Shown here piece after piece: positions 53,774 to 62,350 of a DNA stretch of 64,000 bases. The stretch's first letter is position 1, and every line of letters starts with the position of its first letter. The stretch covers positions 1 to 64,000 of the forward strand of contig NZ_CAKRDI010000009.1 in NCBI RefSeq assembly GCF_934309415.1, in the 5' to 3' direction. Below the pieces are notes generated by a model. The model was given only the letters and a program-made list of their open reading frames with translations, ran no database searches and was not told the DNA's origin. The stretch is from an uncultured Mediterraneibacter sp. GTDB lineage: Bacteria > Bacillota > Clostridia > Lachnospirales > Lachnospiraceae. A program made the translations under genes and the position numbers.

Positions 53774-55210
53774 ATGGGACTTATTAAAGCAGGTATGGGT
53801 GCTGTCGGCGGCACTCTCGCTGATCAATGGAAAGAGTTTTTCTACTGTGAATCTATGCCAAAGGAGGTACTTGTTACTAAAGGGCAGAAACGTGTTACGG
53901 GGCGTTCTTCAAACACAAAAGGAAATGACAATATTATTTCAAACGGTTCAGGTATTGCCGTAGCAGATGGGCAGTGTATGATCATCGTGGAACAGGGTAA
54001 AGTCGTAGAAGTCTGCGCTGAGCCAGGTGAATTCACTTACGATACATCAAGTGAACCATCTATTTTCGCAGGAAATCTTGGCGAAAGTATCAAAGAGACA
54101 TTCAAGACTGTAGGAAAACGTTTTACTTATGGCGGAGATACCGGAAAAGACCAGAGAGTTTACTATTTCAATACCAAGGAAATTCTGGAGAACCGTTTTG
54201 GTACACCGAATCCGGTTCCATTCCGCGTAGTAGATTCGAAGATAGGACTTGATATTGACGTATCCATTCGTTGTTCTGGTGTATATTCTTATAAAATTGC
54301 CGATCCATTGTTATTCTACTCCAATGTTTGTGGAAACGTAGAACAGGAATATTCTCGTGAAGAACTGGATACGACACTGAAGACAGAATTTATTTCTGCT
54401 CTGCAGCCGGCATTTGGACATTTGTCTGAATTGGAACTTCGCCCAAACCAGATCGTAACTCATAATACCGATCTTGAAAATGCAATGAATACTGCACTTT
54501 CAGAAAAATGGGGCGCACTTCGAGGATTACAGGTTGTAAGTATTGCACTTGGATCGGTAACTCTTCCGGATGAAGATGCAGAACTCATTAAACAGGCACA
54601 GCGTACAGCAATCATGCGTGATCCAACTATGGCGGCAGCAACGTTGGTTGGTGCACAGGCAGATGCAATGAAGACAGCAGCAGGCAATCAGTCCGGTGCT
54701 ATGACTGGCTTCATGGGCATGGGTATGGCAATGAATCAAGGTGGCGGTATGAACGCACAGAATTTATTTGCCATGGGACAGCAACAGCAGGAACAGCAGG
54801 CACAGCAACAGATGGCAGCGCAGCAGGCGGCTCAGGCAGCCCCGGCAGCAGATGGATGGAAATGTACTTGCGGTGCAGTGGTAAGTGGAAACTTCTGTCC
54901 AAATTGTGGATCAAAGAAGCCAGAACCTCAACCAGCGCCAGGTGCATGGAAGTGTAAATGTGGTGCTACAGCGACCGGAAAGTTCTGTCCAGAATGTGGA
55001 TCACCGAAACCAGTAGAGGAAGATGGATGGACCTGTTCTTGTGGTACTGTAAATAAGGGTAAGTTCTGTCAGCACTGCGGTTCCAAGAAACCGGAAGGAG
55101 CACCGCTCTACCGTTGCGACAAGTGCGGATGGGAACCGGAAGACCCGACACATCCACCGAAGTTCTGTCCGGAATGCGGAGACATCTTTGACGAAAACGA
55201 CAGACAGTAA
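53774..55210 (+). CDS. SPFH-domain protein with multiple zinc ribbons (YdjI-like)
   Basis: A 478-residue protein. Residues ~20-290 form an SPFH/virion-core-type domain (QWKEFFYCESMPKEVLVTKG, GQCMIIVEQGKVVEVCAEPG). A Q/A-rich, methionine-rich linker (~300-355) leads to four zinc ribbons with C-x-C...C-x2-C knuckles (for example CTCGAVVSGNFCPNCG, CKCGATATGKFCPECG). In Bacillus subtilis YdjI scaffolds a membrane domain to which PspA is recruited through YdjG/YdjH. Four ribbons are more than YdjI normally carries. AAAGGAG precedes the ATG. Confidence 0.88.
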   Translation: MGLIKAGMGAVGGTLADQWKEFFYCESMPKEVLVTKGQKRVTGRSSNTKGNDNIISNGSGIAVADGQCMIIVEQGKVVEVCAEPGEFTYDTSSEPSIFAGNLGESIKETFKTVGKRFTYGGDTGKDQRVYYFNTKEILENRFGTPNPVPFRVVDSKIGLDIDVSIRCSGVYSYKIADPLLFYSNVCGNVEQEYSREELDTTLKTEFISALQPAFGHLSELELRPNQIVTHNTDLENAMNTALSEKWGALRGLQVVSIALGSVTLPDEDAELIKQAQRTAIMRDPTMAAATLVGAQADAMKTAAGNQSGAMTGFMGMGMAMNQGGGMNAQNLFAMGQQQQEQQAQQQMAAQQAAQAAPAADGWKCTCGAVVSGNFCPNCGSKKPEPQPAPGAWKCKCGATATGKFCPECGSPKPVEEDGWTCSCGTVNKGKFCQHCGSKKPEGAPLYRCDKCGWEPEDPTHPPKFCPECGDIFDENDRQ

Positions 55211-55233
55211 TTCGAGAGAGAGGAGGGAATGCT

Positions 55234-55716
55234 ATGTATAGACTTCCATCTGAAGAAAAGGCACATAAAGAAAAAGTCGGTGCTTTGATTTTAAGTATCA
55301 TCATTATTATCGCAGGAATCGGCGGCATGATATATACGAAGCATGAAAGCAGTGAGTATAAGAATTCCACCGACGTTCGAACGATTCGAGCAACTGTTTA
55401 CAGTTGTGAACAAACGAAAGAAAAAGATGATAAGGGAGACCGAAAAGAAAAATATAAAGTAAGGTTTACTTATGAAATCGATGGAACGACATATGATGAT
55501 TTTGATACTTACTATAAAGAAATCAGGAAAGGGGATACTGTACTGATCACAGTTTACCGGAACTCTAAGGGGAAATACAAATTGGAACCGGGACCAACTC
55601 CGGTTTACTTCTTTGCATTTGCTGCAATGATTCCGCTAGGCCTCATTGGTTTCGTCGGACTAAGTAAAGATCTTATCAAGTATCACCGGGAAGAAAAAGA
55701 GGGTAGAAGACTGTAA
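55234..55716 (+). CDS. DUF3592-like membrane protein
   Basis: A 160-residue protein with a transmembrane helix at ~16-36, an extracytoplasmic beta-rich domain (TVYSCEQTKEKDDKGDRKEK ... YEIDGTTYDDFDTYYKEIRKG) and a second helix at ~125-145. This two-helix layout with a ~90-residue loop is that of DUF3592. It is adjacent and similar in layout to the next gene; probably a tandem duplicate. The function is unknown. Confidence 0.75.
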   Translation: MYRLPSEEKAHKEKVGALILSIIIIIAGIGGMIYTKHESSEYKNSTDVRTIRATVYSCEQTKEKDDKGDRKEKYKVRFTYEIDGTTYDDFDTYYKEIRKGDTVLITVYRNSKGKYKLEPGPTPVYFFAFAAMIPLGLIGFVGLSKDLIKYHREEKEGRRL

Positions 55717-55736
55717 GTATGGAAGGAGGGAGTTGC

Positions 55737-56201
55737 ATGAAGATACTTTCAGATAAAGCACAAAATAAGGTGGCATGTGTGTTCTTACTGATTGGTTCGA
55801 TTTGGCTCGTTGTATATGGAGTTACTCATATTTTTTCCAGTATAGAATATAAACTATCTTCCGATGTTCGGCAGGTAACCGCCGTTGTAAAAGATTATCA
55901 GATAAGTGTTAAGACCCGTGAAAATGGCGATGAAGATGTAAAGTATCACGCAATTCTGTCCTTTGAAGTGGATGGAAAAACCTATACAGGAAAAGATGTG
56001 TTTTCCAGAGATATATCCCGGGGGGATGAAGTGACAGAGAAGGCTTACCGGGCTTTGAATGGAGAATACAAGCTTTACACAGGCGATATAGGTGATAACA
56101 TTACCTCCGTTATGATGATCCCGGCGGGAATCATTATCTCCATATTCCTGATTTATGAAATATTTGGTAAGAGCAAAGAGAAGGAACAAGAGGAACAATA
56201 G
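55737..56201 (+). CDS. DUF3592-like membrane protein
   Basis: A 154-residue protein with helices at ~12-32 and ~122-142 and an intervening loop (VVKDYQISVKTRENGDEDVK ... FEVDGKTYTGKDVFSRDISRGD) that parallels the neighbour at 55234. GGAAGGAGGG precedes ATG 55737. Likely paralogue and partner of the preceding protein. Confidence 0.75.
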   Translation: MKILSDKAQNKVACVFLLIGSIWLVVYGVTHIFSSIEYKLSSDVRQVTAVVKDYQISVKTRENGDEDVKYHAILSFEVDGKTYTGKDVFSRDISRGDEVTEKAYRALNGEYKLYTGDIGDNITSVMMIPAGIIISIFLIYEIFGKSKEKEQEEQ

Positions 56202-56238
56202 GTCAACCAGATAGAATGATAGATGAGGAGGGATGAAT

Positions 56239-57546
56239 ATGGGATTGTCAGAGGCGATGCTGTTTGCATTTGCAGCCACCATAATCTGTGCGTTTGCCAT
56301 TGCTGAGAAAATCATTGACATAGACTTTGAACAGTTTATGCCAAAGAATTTGAAAAAAGCAAAAATGAAAAGAATTCTTGCAAAGCGTGGAACACCGTTG
56401 CAGGGGGCAAGGCTTCAGAAGGACATCAAGGATTCCTTTGAAAATGTATTACTTCCACTTGGAAAAGCAGATAAGGGTTATCTTCCAAAGAGAATGGATC
56501 TTACATTTCGCAGAAAGATGGTTCATCAGGTGGAACTGCTGGGAAAGCGTAAGCTTTGCCGAGATATCCAGGTGACGGACGTTGTACCACTTCCGAAAAA
56601 TAATTTCAAAAGATGGAATGATGACGGACGGGAGTGGAGGGAGTCTATCCTGCAATGTAGTTCTTTGGAACGTCTTATTTCTCCTCAAGCTGATAAAACA
56701 GTACATCAGATTTATCGGAAAAACAGTTACCTTCGGATTCTTCAGTCAAGGCATATCCGTCATTCTGACCGTCAGGGCAAGAACAAGGAATTTTATTCCG
56801 ATAAAGGGACGATTACCTGTCCATCCTGTGGAGCTGAGGTGGAACTGAGCAGTCAGCAAGTCATCTGTCCATATTGTGGCGGTGTGATACAAAGTGAATT
56901 TTACGACTGGCAGACAGAGGAATTTGAAATATATGAGAAAATGGGTGCGAACATGCAATACGGATTATTATTGCTTGCCTACTCGGTCATCATGTTCCTG
57001 TGTCTGACCTTGTGCCTTTACCTGATTAAAGATACGGATATTTCTCTTACCATAGGTGTAATTGCTACACTGCTTATACTTCTGGGGATTGCAAAATTTT
57101 TTCAATCCAAGAAAGAGAAACAGGAAAAGCTGCCGAAGGAAATCGTAAGATACTCGGAAAATTATCTGAGATCCTGCATCAATGAAGCACTTTATAAAGA
57201 TGTAAACAAGCCCGATCTGATGGATTATGGAATCGGATCGATTATACTTAAAAATGTTGTAAATACAGACAAAACAACAGAAATTACCGCTACGGCATAT
57301 GGAAGTGAAACCTACCTGCCTGAGAGCGGAAAACCGTATACAAAGAAAACAAAAACGACACTCGTTTTGCAGAGGGCGAGGTATCCAGAAAGAAGGAAGA
57401 CGGACGGAGCATTTTTCAAAGAAAAAGATTGCCCATCCTGTGGAGCCAATTTCATACCAGATGAACACAATTGTTGTTCCTTCTGTGGTTATAGCTTTCA
57501 GGTAGACAATGCCAAATGGGTCGTGAAAGCAACAGGAGAATCATAA
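56239..57546 (+). CDS. Membrane protein with two zinc-ribbon segments
   Basis: A 435-residue protein. An N-terminal hydrophobic segment (LSEAMLFAFAATIICAFAIA), a basic cytoplasmic part, a zinc ribbon at ~195-215 (CPSCGAEVELSSQQVICPYC), two transmembrane helices at ~240-285, a globular part and a second zinc ribbon near the end (CPSCGANFIPDEHNCCSFCG). ATG 56239 is chosen over ATG 56233 because AGGAGG ends six bases before it. Not recognised beyond these features; the mid-part resembles Tim44-like domains seen in this type of protein, with low confidence. Confidence 0.7.
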   Translation: MGLSEAMLFAFAATIICAFAIAEKIIDIDFEQFMPKNLKKAKMKRILAKRGTPLQGARLQKDIKDSFENVLLPLGKADKGYLPKRMDLTFRRKMVHQVELLGKRKLCRDIQVTDVVPLPKNNFKRWNDDGREWRESILQCSSLERLISPQADKTVHQIYRKNSYLRILQSRHIRHSDRQGKNKEFYSDKGTITCPSCGAEVELSSQQVICPYCGGVIQSEFYDWQTEEFEIYEKMGANMQYGLLLLAYSVIMFLCLTLCLYLIKDTDISLTIGVIATLLILLGIAKFFQSKKEKQEKLPKEIVRYSENYLRSCINEALYKDVNKPDLMDYGIGSIILKNVVNTDKTTEITATAYGSETYLPESGKPYTKKTKTTLVLQRARYPERRKTDGAFFKEKDCPSCGANFIPDEHNCCSFCGYSFQVDNAKWVVKATGES

Positions 57547-57599
57547 ACAAGAAAAGAAGATGGCCGGGATTCCGGTATTGGCTGAAAGGAGAATGAATT

Positions 57600-58121
57600 A
57601 TGGCAAACAAATGTGCAATCTGCGGAGCAGAGGATATCGGTCTGGTGGCATTTACCCAGGTGGATTATAAATTCTGGATATTCGGAAAGAGTACCAGAGC
57701 TTGTGTATATCGGATTGCCGATCTGCGTGCTTATGAATTCGAAAAAGAAGAAGTAAGAAATGGCGATAAGACAGAGAAAAAAGAAGTAGCACACCTTGCA
57801 TTTATTAATACTCCGGGACTTTATGATGTATTGCTTCCGATGAATAATTGTCTGGATTTTGAAAAACTGAAAAAATATTTTGATAGTCTGTTTGGAATCC
57901 AGAAAACACTGGGCAATGCAATGAATAACTGGAAGAAACAGATGGATGCAGTGAAAGATATTTCTGTTGGATTCAATGCTGCGGTACGAGGAGATGCGGA
58001 TATGGCAGAAAAGGCAGAGCAGGCAATGAACTCTTTGGATGCTGCAATCTATGGCGACCGTACAGAGTGGATCCGGAGAGCGGATGAAGCGCTTGCAGAA
58101 TTTGATCGACAGGCTCAGTAA
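57600..58121 (+). CDS. Small zinc-ribbon protein of unknown function
   Basis: A 173-residue protein with an N-terminal CAICGAEDIG knuckle and a helical remainder, no transmembrane helix. GAAAGGAG lies before the ATG. Found inside the zinc-ribbon/TPM gene run, so probably a soluble partner. It could be a shortened relative of DUF4428-type proteins. Confidence 0.7.
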   Translation: MANKCAICGAEDIGLVAFTQVDYKFWIFGKSTRACVYRIADLRAYEFEKEEVRNGDKTEKKEVAHLAFINTPGLYDVLLPMNNCLDFEKLKKYFDSLFGIQKTLGNAMNNWKKQMDAVKDISVGFNAAVRGDADMAEKAEQAMNSLDAAIYGDRTEWIRRADEALAEFDRQAQ

Positions 58122-58136
58122 GAGAGGAGGGTTTTC

Positions 58137-59231
58137 ATGGCAACCTTGCAGGAATATAAATGTCCTTGTTGTGGTGGTGCGATAGCCTTTGACAGTACGA
58201 TTCAGAAGATGAAGTGTCCATATTGTGACACCGAGTTCGAAATGGATGCACTGAAGGGGTATGACGACGAACTACAGAAAGAACAGACAGATAGTATGGA
58301 GTGGGAAACCCATGCCGGTGGAGAATGGCAGGAAGGAGAAACCGAAGAATTACGTACCTATGTATGCAAGTCTTGTGGAGGAGAGATTGTGGGAGATGCC
58401 AATATGGCAGCGACCTCTTGTCCATTCTGTGGCAATCCGATCGTCATGATGGGACAGTTCTCAGGAGCATTAAAGCCGGATTTGGTAATACCGTTTAAGC
58501 TGGACAAAAAAGCGGCAAAAGAAGGATTGATGAAGCATTTGACCGGAAAGCGTCTTTTACCGAAGATCTTCAAGGATCAGAATCATATTGATGAGATCAA
58601 AGGAGTCTATGTTCCATTCTGGCTTTTTGATACCGATGTAGATGCCAATGTGCGTTACCGGGCAACCAAGATCCGTGTATGGAGTGACAGTGATTACGAT
58701 TATACGGAAACCAGCTACTTTATGGTACATAGAGGCGGTAACGTTGGCTTTGAAAATGTTCCAGTAGATGGTTCGTCTAAAATGGCGGATGATCTGATGG
58801 AATCTATTGAGCCATACAACTGTGCGGAAGCAGTGGATTTCCAGACTGCTTATCTTGCCGGATATTTGGCAGATAAATATGATGTGACAGCGGAAGAGAG
58901 TATCGAACGAGCGAATGCACGTGTGAAGCGATCAACCGAGGAGGCTTTTGCTGAAACTGTTCAGGGATATAACAGTGTCATAGCAGAAAATAGTAGTGTA
59001 CAGTTTCATAATGGAACAGCGAAGTATGCATTATATCCAGTATGGCTTTTGAATACGACATGGAATGGAAACAAATACACATTTGCAATGAATGGACAGA
59101 CCGGAAAATTCGTCGGAGATCTGCCAGTAGATAAAGCGGCAGCAACTCGCTGGACAGCGATTCTGGCAGTAGCATTCACAGCAGTAACCTATGGTGCGGC
59201 GACACTTCTGCACTTTATTGGACTATTTTAG
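58137..59231 (+). CDS. TFIIB-type zinc-ribbon membrane protein (YdjG-like)
   Basis: A 364-residue protein with two N-terminal zinc ribbons (CPCCGGAIAFDSTIQKMKCPYC at start, CKSCGGEIVGDANMAATSCP then FCG at ~95), a conserved middle region (VIPFKLDKKAAKEGLMKHLT, GVYVPFWLFDTD, YALYPVWLLNT) and a C-terminal transmembrane helix. This is the layout of YdjG, which with YdjH recruits PspA to membranes in Bacillus. AGAGGAGGG precedes the ATG. Confidence 0.9.
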   Translation: MATLQEYKCPCCGGAIAFDSTIQKMKCPYCDTEFEMDALKGYDDELQKEQTDSMEWETHAGGEWQEGETEELRTYVCKSCGGEIVGDANMAATSCPFCGNPIVMMGQFSGALKPDLVIPFKLDKKAAKEGLMKHLTGKRLLPKIFKDQNHIDEIKGVYVPFWLFDTDVDANVRYRATKIRVWSDSDYDYTETSYFMVHRGGNVGFENVPVDGSSKMADDLMESIEPYNCAEAVDFQTAYLAGYLADKYDVTAEESIERANARVKRSTEEAFAETVQGYNSVIAENSSVQFHNGTAKYALYPVWLLNTTWNGNKYTFAMNGQTGKFVGDLPVDKAAATRWTAILAVAFTAVTYGAATLLHFIGLF

Positions 59232-59242
59232 GGGGTGACGGA

Positions 59243-60052
59243 ATGAAAAAGAAAATGATATCGTTTTTACTTATCCTCATCCTTTGTCTTGGTATGACAA
59301 TTCCGGCATATGCAGAGGATTCCGAAGGCTTTGCGGATGAATATTGCCGAGTGCAGGATCTGGCCGATCTTATGACTGACAGCGAGGAAAACGAATTGCT
59401 TGATGTCCTGGATGAAATCAGTATCCGACAGAAGATGGACGTAATCGTCATGACAACGGATACACTTGAAGGATTGACGGTTGAGGAATTTGCAGATGAC
59501 ATGTACGACAACTGCGAATATGGATATGGAGCGGATAAAGATGGTGTGCTGTTATTGATCAGTACAGAAGATAACGATGTTTATATATCAACCTGTGGTT
59601 ATGGTATCACTGCTTTTACCGATGCGGGCATTAAGTATATTCCGAAACAGATGATGGATGATCTGAAATCGCAGGATTATTTTTCCGCATGTATGACATT
59701 TGCTGAACTTTGTGATGATTTTATTACACAGGCACGAAACGGAAGCCCGTATACAGCAAGGACACTTTCAAAAGATGCATTACCATTCTATTGGATCTTT
59801 ATTTCCATTGGTGTTGGTGTGATTTTAGCATTCATTATTGTTGGAAGAATGAAGGCACAGTTGAAGACAGTTCGCTTCCAGGCAGCAGCAGGAAATTACG
59901 TGAAAGATGGAAGTATGAATGTCACAGAAAGCAGAGATTTGTTCTTGTACCATACGGTAACAAAGACTGCAAAAGAAAAGAGTTCTTCAGGCAGCAGTAC
60001 ACACACCTCATCTTCTGGAAGGACACATGGTGGTGGCGGTACGAAATTCTAG
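59243..60052 (+). CDS. TPM-domain membrane protein (YdjH-like)
   Basis: A 269-residue protein: signal peptide (LLILILCLGMTIPAYAED), TPM domain (residues ~30-170, VQDLADLMTDSEENELLDVL, YGADKDGVLLLISTEDNDVY), one transmembrane helix at ~180-205 and a low-complexity S/G/H tail ending GGGGTKF. YdjH of Bacillus has the same parts. GGGGGTGACGG precedes the ATG, 11 bases after ydjG-like stop. Confidence 0.9.
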   Translation: MKKKMISFLLILILCLGMTIPAYAEDSEGFADEYCRVQDLADLMTDSEENELLDVLDEISIRQKMDVIVMTTDTLEGLTVEEFADDMYDNCEYGYGADKDGVLLLISTEDNDVYISTCGYGITAFTDAGIKYIPKQMMDDLKSQDYFSACMTFAELCDDFITQARNGSPYTARTLSKDALPFYWIFISIGVGVILAFIIVGRMKAQLKTVRFQAAAGNYVKDGSMNVTESRDLFLYHTVTKTAKEKSSSGSSTHTSSSGRTHGGGGTKF

Positions 60053-60106
60053 GAAGATTCTTTTTGTTGATCACAAAGAGACATGTTTGCGAGGAAGGAG
60101 TTGCTT

Positions 60107-60637
60107 ATGAAAAAACAATCCCCTATCCGATTGCTGACCATTCTCCTTAGTATATCATTGCTGACCGCGCTTGTTGGATGTAGTTCCCATTCTGGGTCAG
60201 AGGACTTAGGAGGAAATAAGGACACCGAGTCGTACATAAAAAGAACGTATCCTGAAGAAATATCACATGATGACGCTCCCCTTGGGGAGCGTTCTCGTGA
60301 TAGCTTCAATCTCGCGTCCTATGAAAGCGCCTATAATGAATTCAGTAGTCTTTTGGAAACGGAAGGAAATACCAATCGACTTCTGGAACTATTTGAAATC
60401 ATAGACGATCTGGTGCTGGACTGTAAGACGGATGCTTCTCTTGCATTGTATGATCGGGACATGGATATCACAAACAAAGAATATGCGGAGTCTTATACTT
60501 CGAAACAAAATATATACAGTCAGATAGACGGAAGAAGTATCCGCCTGTTTCAGACTGTTTTTTCAACAGATTATGCCGATGCCTTTCGCGCATATATCGG
60601 GGAAGAACTTGCAGAGCAAACGTCCAAATATAAGTGA
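60107..60637 (+). pseudogene. Lipoprotein, N-terminal fragment of a probable M3-family (PepF-like) peptidase
   Basis: Signal peptide with lipobox ALVGCSS, then about 150 residues that resemble the N-terminal helical part of Lachnospiraceae M3 oligoendopeptidase-like lipoproteins (LLELFEIIDDLVLDCKTDAS, FSTDYADAFRAYIGEELAEQ). The match ends at about 60620, where the sequence switches to an IS3-type transposase read on the other strand; the last codons (TSKYK, stop) are transposase DNA. The metal-binding HExxH part is gone. AAGGAG precedes ATG 60107. The M3 identity is from memory of the family and is moderate. Confidence 0.6.
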
Positions 60638-61073
60638 TATCAGAGCACCATACCGCATCGGGATGTTCTGGGTTAAATTGTTCATTTAAAATATTTTTTA
60701 GTTTCTGGCTTAGGTCGGAATCAATAGTTGTTTGAATATAAGGTTTAACCCATTGTGCTTTTATTCCCATTTGACGCATATAATTTCCTACTGTTTTTTC
60801 AGCGACATGTTCTCCGGATTTCCGTAATTCTGCTGCAATTTTAGGAGCTCCATAATTTTGATGTGAATCCTCATAAATCTTTTGGATTTTCTCTTTTAAA
60901 ACAGTTCGACGAATAGACGTGTCCGAAGGAACCCGCTTCTTCCATGCATTATAACCAGATCGTGAAACGTCTAATTTTTTCAGTATTCCGCTGACAGAAA
61001 CTTGACGTTTCACAGGCAGCTTGTTAATTTCGCCTACATACGCAGATGTAGCAGCATAAAGAGTTTTTGTCAT
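60621..61073 (-). pseudogene. IS3-family (IS150-type) transposase OrfB, truncated
   Basis: HTH_21-type region (KIYEDSHQNYGAPKIAAELR, VAEKTVGNYMRQMGIKA) and the beginning of the DDE core (HPDAVWCSDITYIWTF) are intact. After WTF at about 60621 the reading continues into antisense DNA of the neighbouring lipoprotein gene, so the second D and the E of the catalytic triad are lost. Its start overlaps the OrfA stop (ATGA). Confidence 0.88.
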
Positions 61074-61369
61074 TTTCCCAGAATACCGATTGCTTTTTTT
61101 AATACTTCAAGTGCATCCTTTGTATCTCGTAATTCTCGCTGCAAACGAGCAATTTCTTTTGCCTCATCACTCGCATAATTGCCTGATCCACGAGTCGGAA
61201 CAGCTCCTTCATGATTCTTTGCTGATTTCATCCAATTCTTCAGTGCCGACTCACTGATTCCGAGATTTTCAGCACATTTACGGAGTGCCATCTCTGGATG
61301 CTCTAATCGATACCTTACTGCATCTTCTTTAAACTCCTGTGAATATTTTGTACCTTTTGCCATAACCAT
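61070..61369 (-). CDS. IS3-family transposase OrfA
   Basis: A 99-residue helix-turn-helix protein (KYSQEFKEDAVRYRLEHPEM, LGISESALKNWMKSAK) with a C-terminal leucine-zipper-like segment (IARLQRELRDTKDALEVLKK). It is intact, but its partner OrfB is truncated so the element is not autonomous. Confidence 0.9.
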   Translation of the reverse strand: MVMAKGTKYSQEFKEDAVRYRLEHPEMALRKCAENLGISESALKNWMKSAKNHEGAVPTRGSGNYASDEAKEIARLQRELRDTKDALEVLKKAIGILGK

Positions 61370-61379
61370 TAACTGTATT

Positions 61380-61738
61380 ATGCTTCGACTAACTGATTCA
61401 GAACTTGCGATTGTATCTGAACAAGCAAATCAGCTAAAACAACCACTTACTGTATATGTTAGAGAGAACATATTATACTCCGCTTCTCCCAAAAAACTTC
61501 TATTTATTTTGATTTGAGTGAATTTAGATCGGTAGTTACCGAATTCAGTCGTATTGGAAATAATTTAAACCAGATTGCTAAATATTACAATGGCGGCGGT
61601 ATTGAATCTCAAGAAATGGAATCTGAAATCAGAAGATGTATCAAACAATTCAAATATGATGAAACAATGGATAAACCTATTTTAGATGCGTTCAGGAGAA
61701 GATTACATTTTCAATCTGTGGTGTTAATATCTGGATAA
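61380..61738 (+). pseudogene. Mobilisation protein MobC remnant, frameshifted
   Basis: Two frames together give a MobC-like relaxosome protein: LRLTDSELAIVSEQANQLKQ and PLTVYVREN in frame 1, then EFRSVVTEFSRIGNNLNQIA and KYYNGGG in another frame after a shift near 61500-61520. The 5' end abuts the IS3 copy and appears cut. MobC assists nicking at oriT in mobilisable plasmids and integrative elements, so this marks the far side of the element remnant that starts with repA/dnaC. Confidence 0.75.
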
Positions 61739-62019
61739 AAAGAAATGTCCTAACAGTATTCTTCATGTTTATGTGAATATGAATTAATCTGCTAAGGCAT
61801 TTCTTTTTATTTGTATCTTTAAAATATCATTTGAAATAATCAAATTTTTAGCAAAGTAGGTCTTTTTGGTACCATATGAGACGCATTTGTGCAAGATTTC
61901 CTCCTTCTTCAGATGTTTCAAACATATGGTTGATTACCTTTTTGATTACCTTTGCTTTTTGGAAAAAAAGAAAAAGCCTTAAAACAGCGATTTTACGCGG
62001 TTTCTAAGGCTTTTTAATA
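61739..62019. other. Intergenic region with tRNA terminator hairpin
   Basis: No intact gene. AAAAAGCCTTA / TAAGGCTTTTT (61972-62016) is a terminator hairpin immediately 3' of the minus-strand tRNA. The direct duplicate TTTGATTACC at about 61930-61960 is notable; it may be the tail of a lost integrase gene, which I cannot support further. Confidence 0.45.
61972..62016 (-). terminator. Terminator of tRNA-Trp
   Basis: Eleven-base arms (AAAAAGCCTTA / TAAGGCTTTTT) lie four bases beyond the tRNA 3' end; on the minus strand the stem ends in a T run. Confidence 0.75.
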
Positions 62020-62090
62020 CAGGGGATGAGAGAATCGAACTCCCACCAAAGGTTTTGGAGACCCCTATCATACCATTTGACCAATCCCCT
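62020..62090 (-). tRNA. tRNA-Trp (CCA anticodon)
   Basis: On the minus strand: acceptor AGGGGAT / ATCCCCT, D-arm with GGTCAAATGGTATGATA, anticodon loop CTCCAAA (anticodon CCA), T-arm GGGAGTTCGATTCTCTC, discriminator G. The CCA tail is not encoded. Length 71 bases. The mobile-element remnant lies on its 3' side. Confidence 0.93.
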
Positions 62091-62281
62091 ATTTATTTGT
62101 ATCACTTAACTCAAGCGACTTGTTTAGTATACTTCATGCAAAGGGAATTGTCAAGAAAAAAATGTAAATTCATAGTAAAAAATTGAGACGACCATCGGGA
62201 TCACCTGGGGAAAGACTGTCTACACTATCCCAGAGAAAAAATTGTAAATGAAGAAATGAAAAGGTTTATCTGCTATATGCA

Positions 62282-62320
62282 AAAATATCACCGTCTGAAA
62301 TAGGCGGTGATATTTTTTAC
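62282..62320. terminator. Terminator between tRNA-Trp and dapA
   Basis: AAAATATCACCG / CGGTGATATTTT perfect stem with an 11-base loop, T-run on both strands. Confidence 0.85.
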
Positions 62321-62350
62321 AAATCTTTATAAAATTCAGGAAATAACTTT

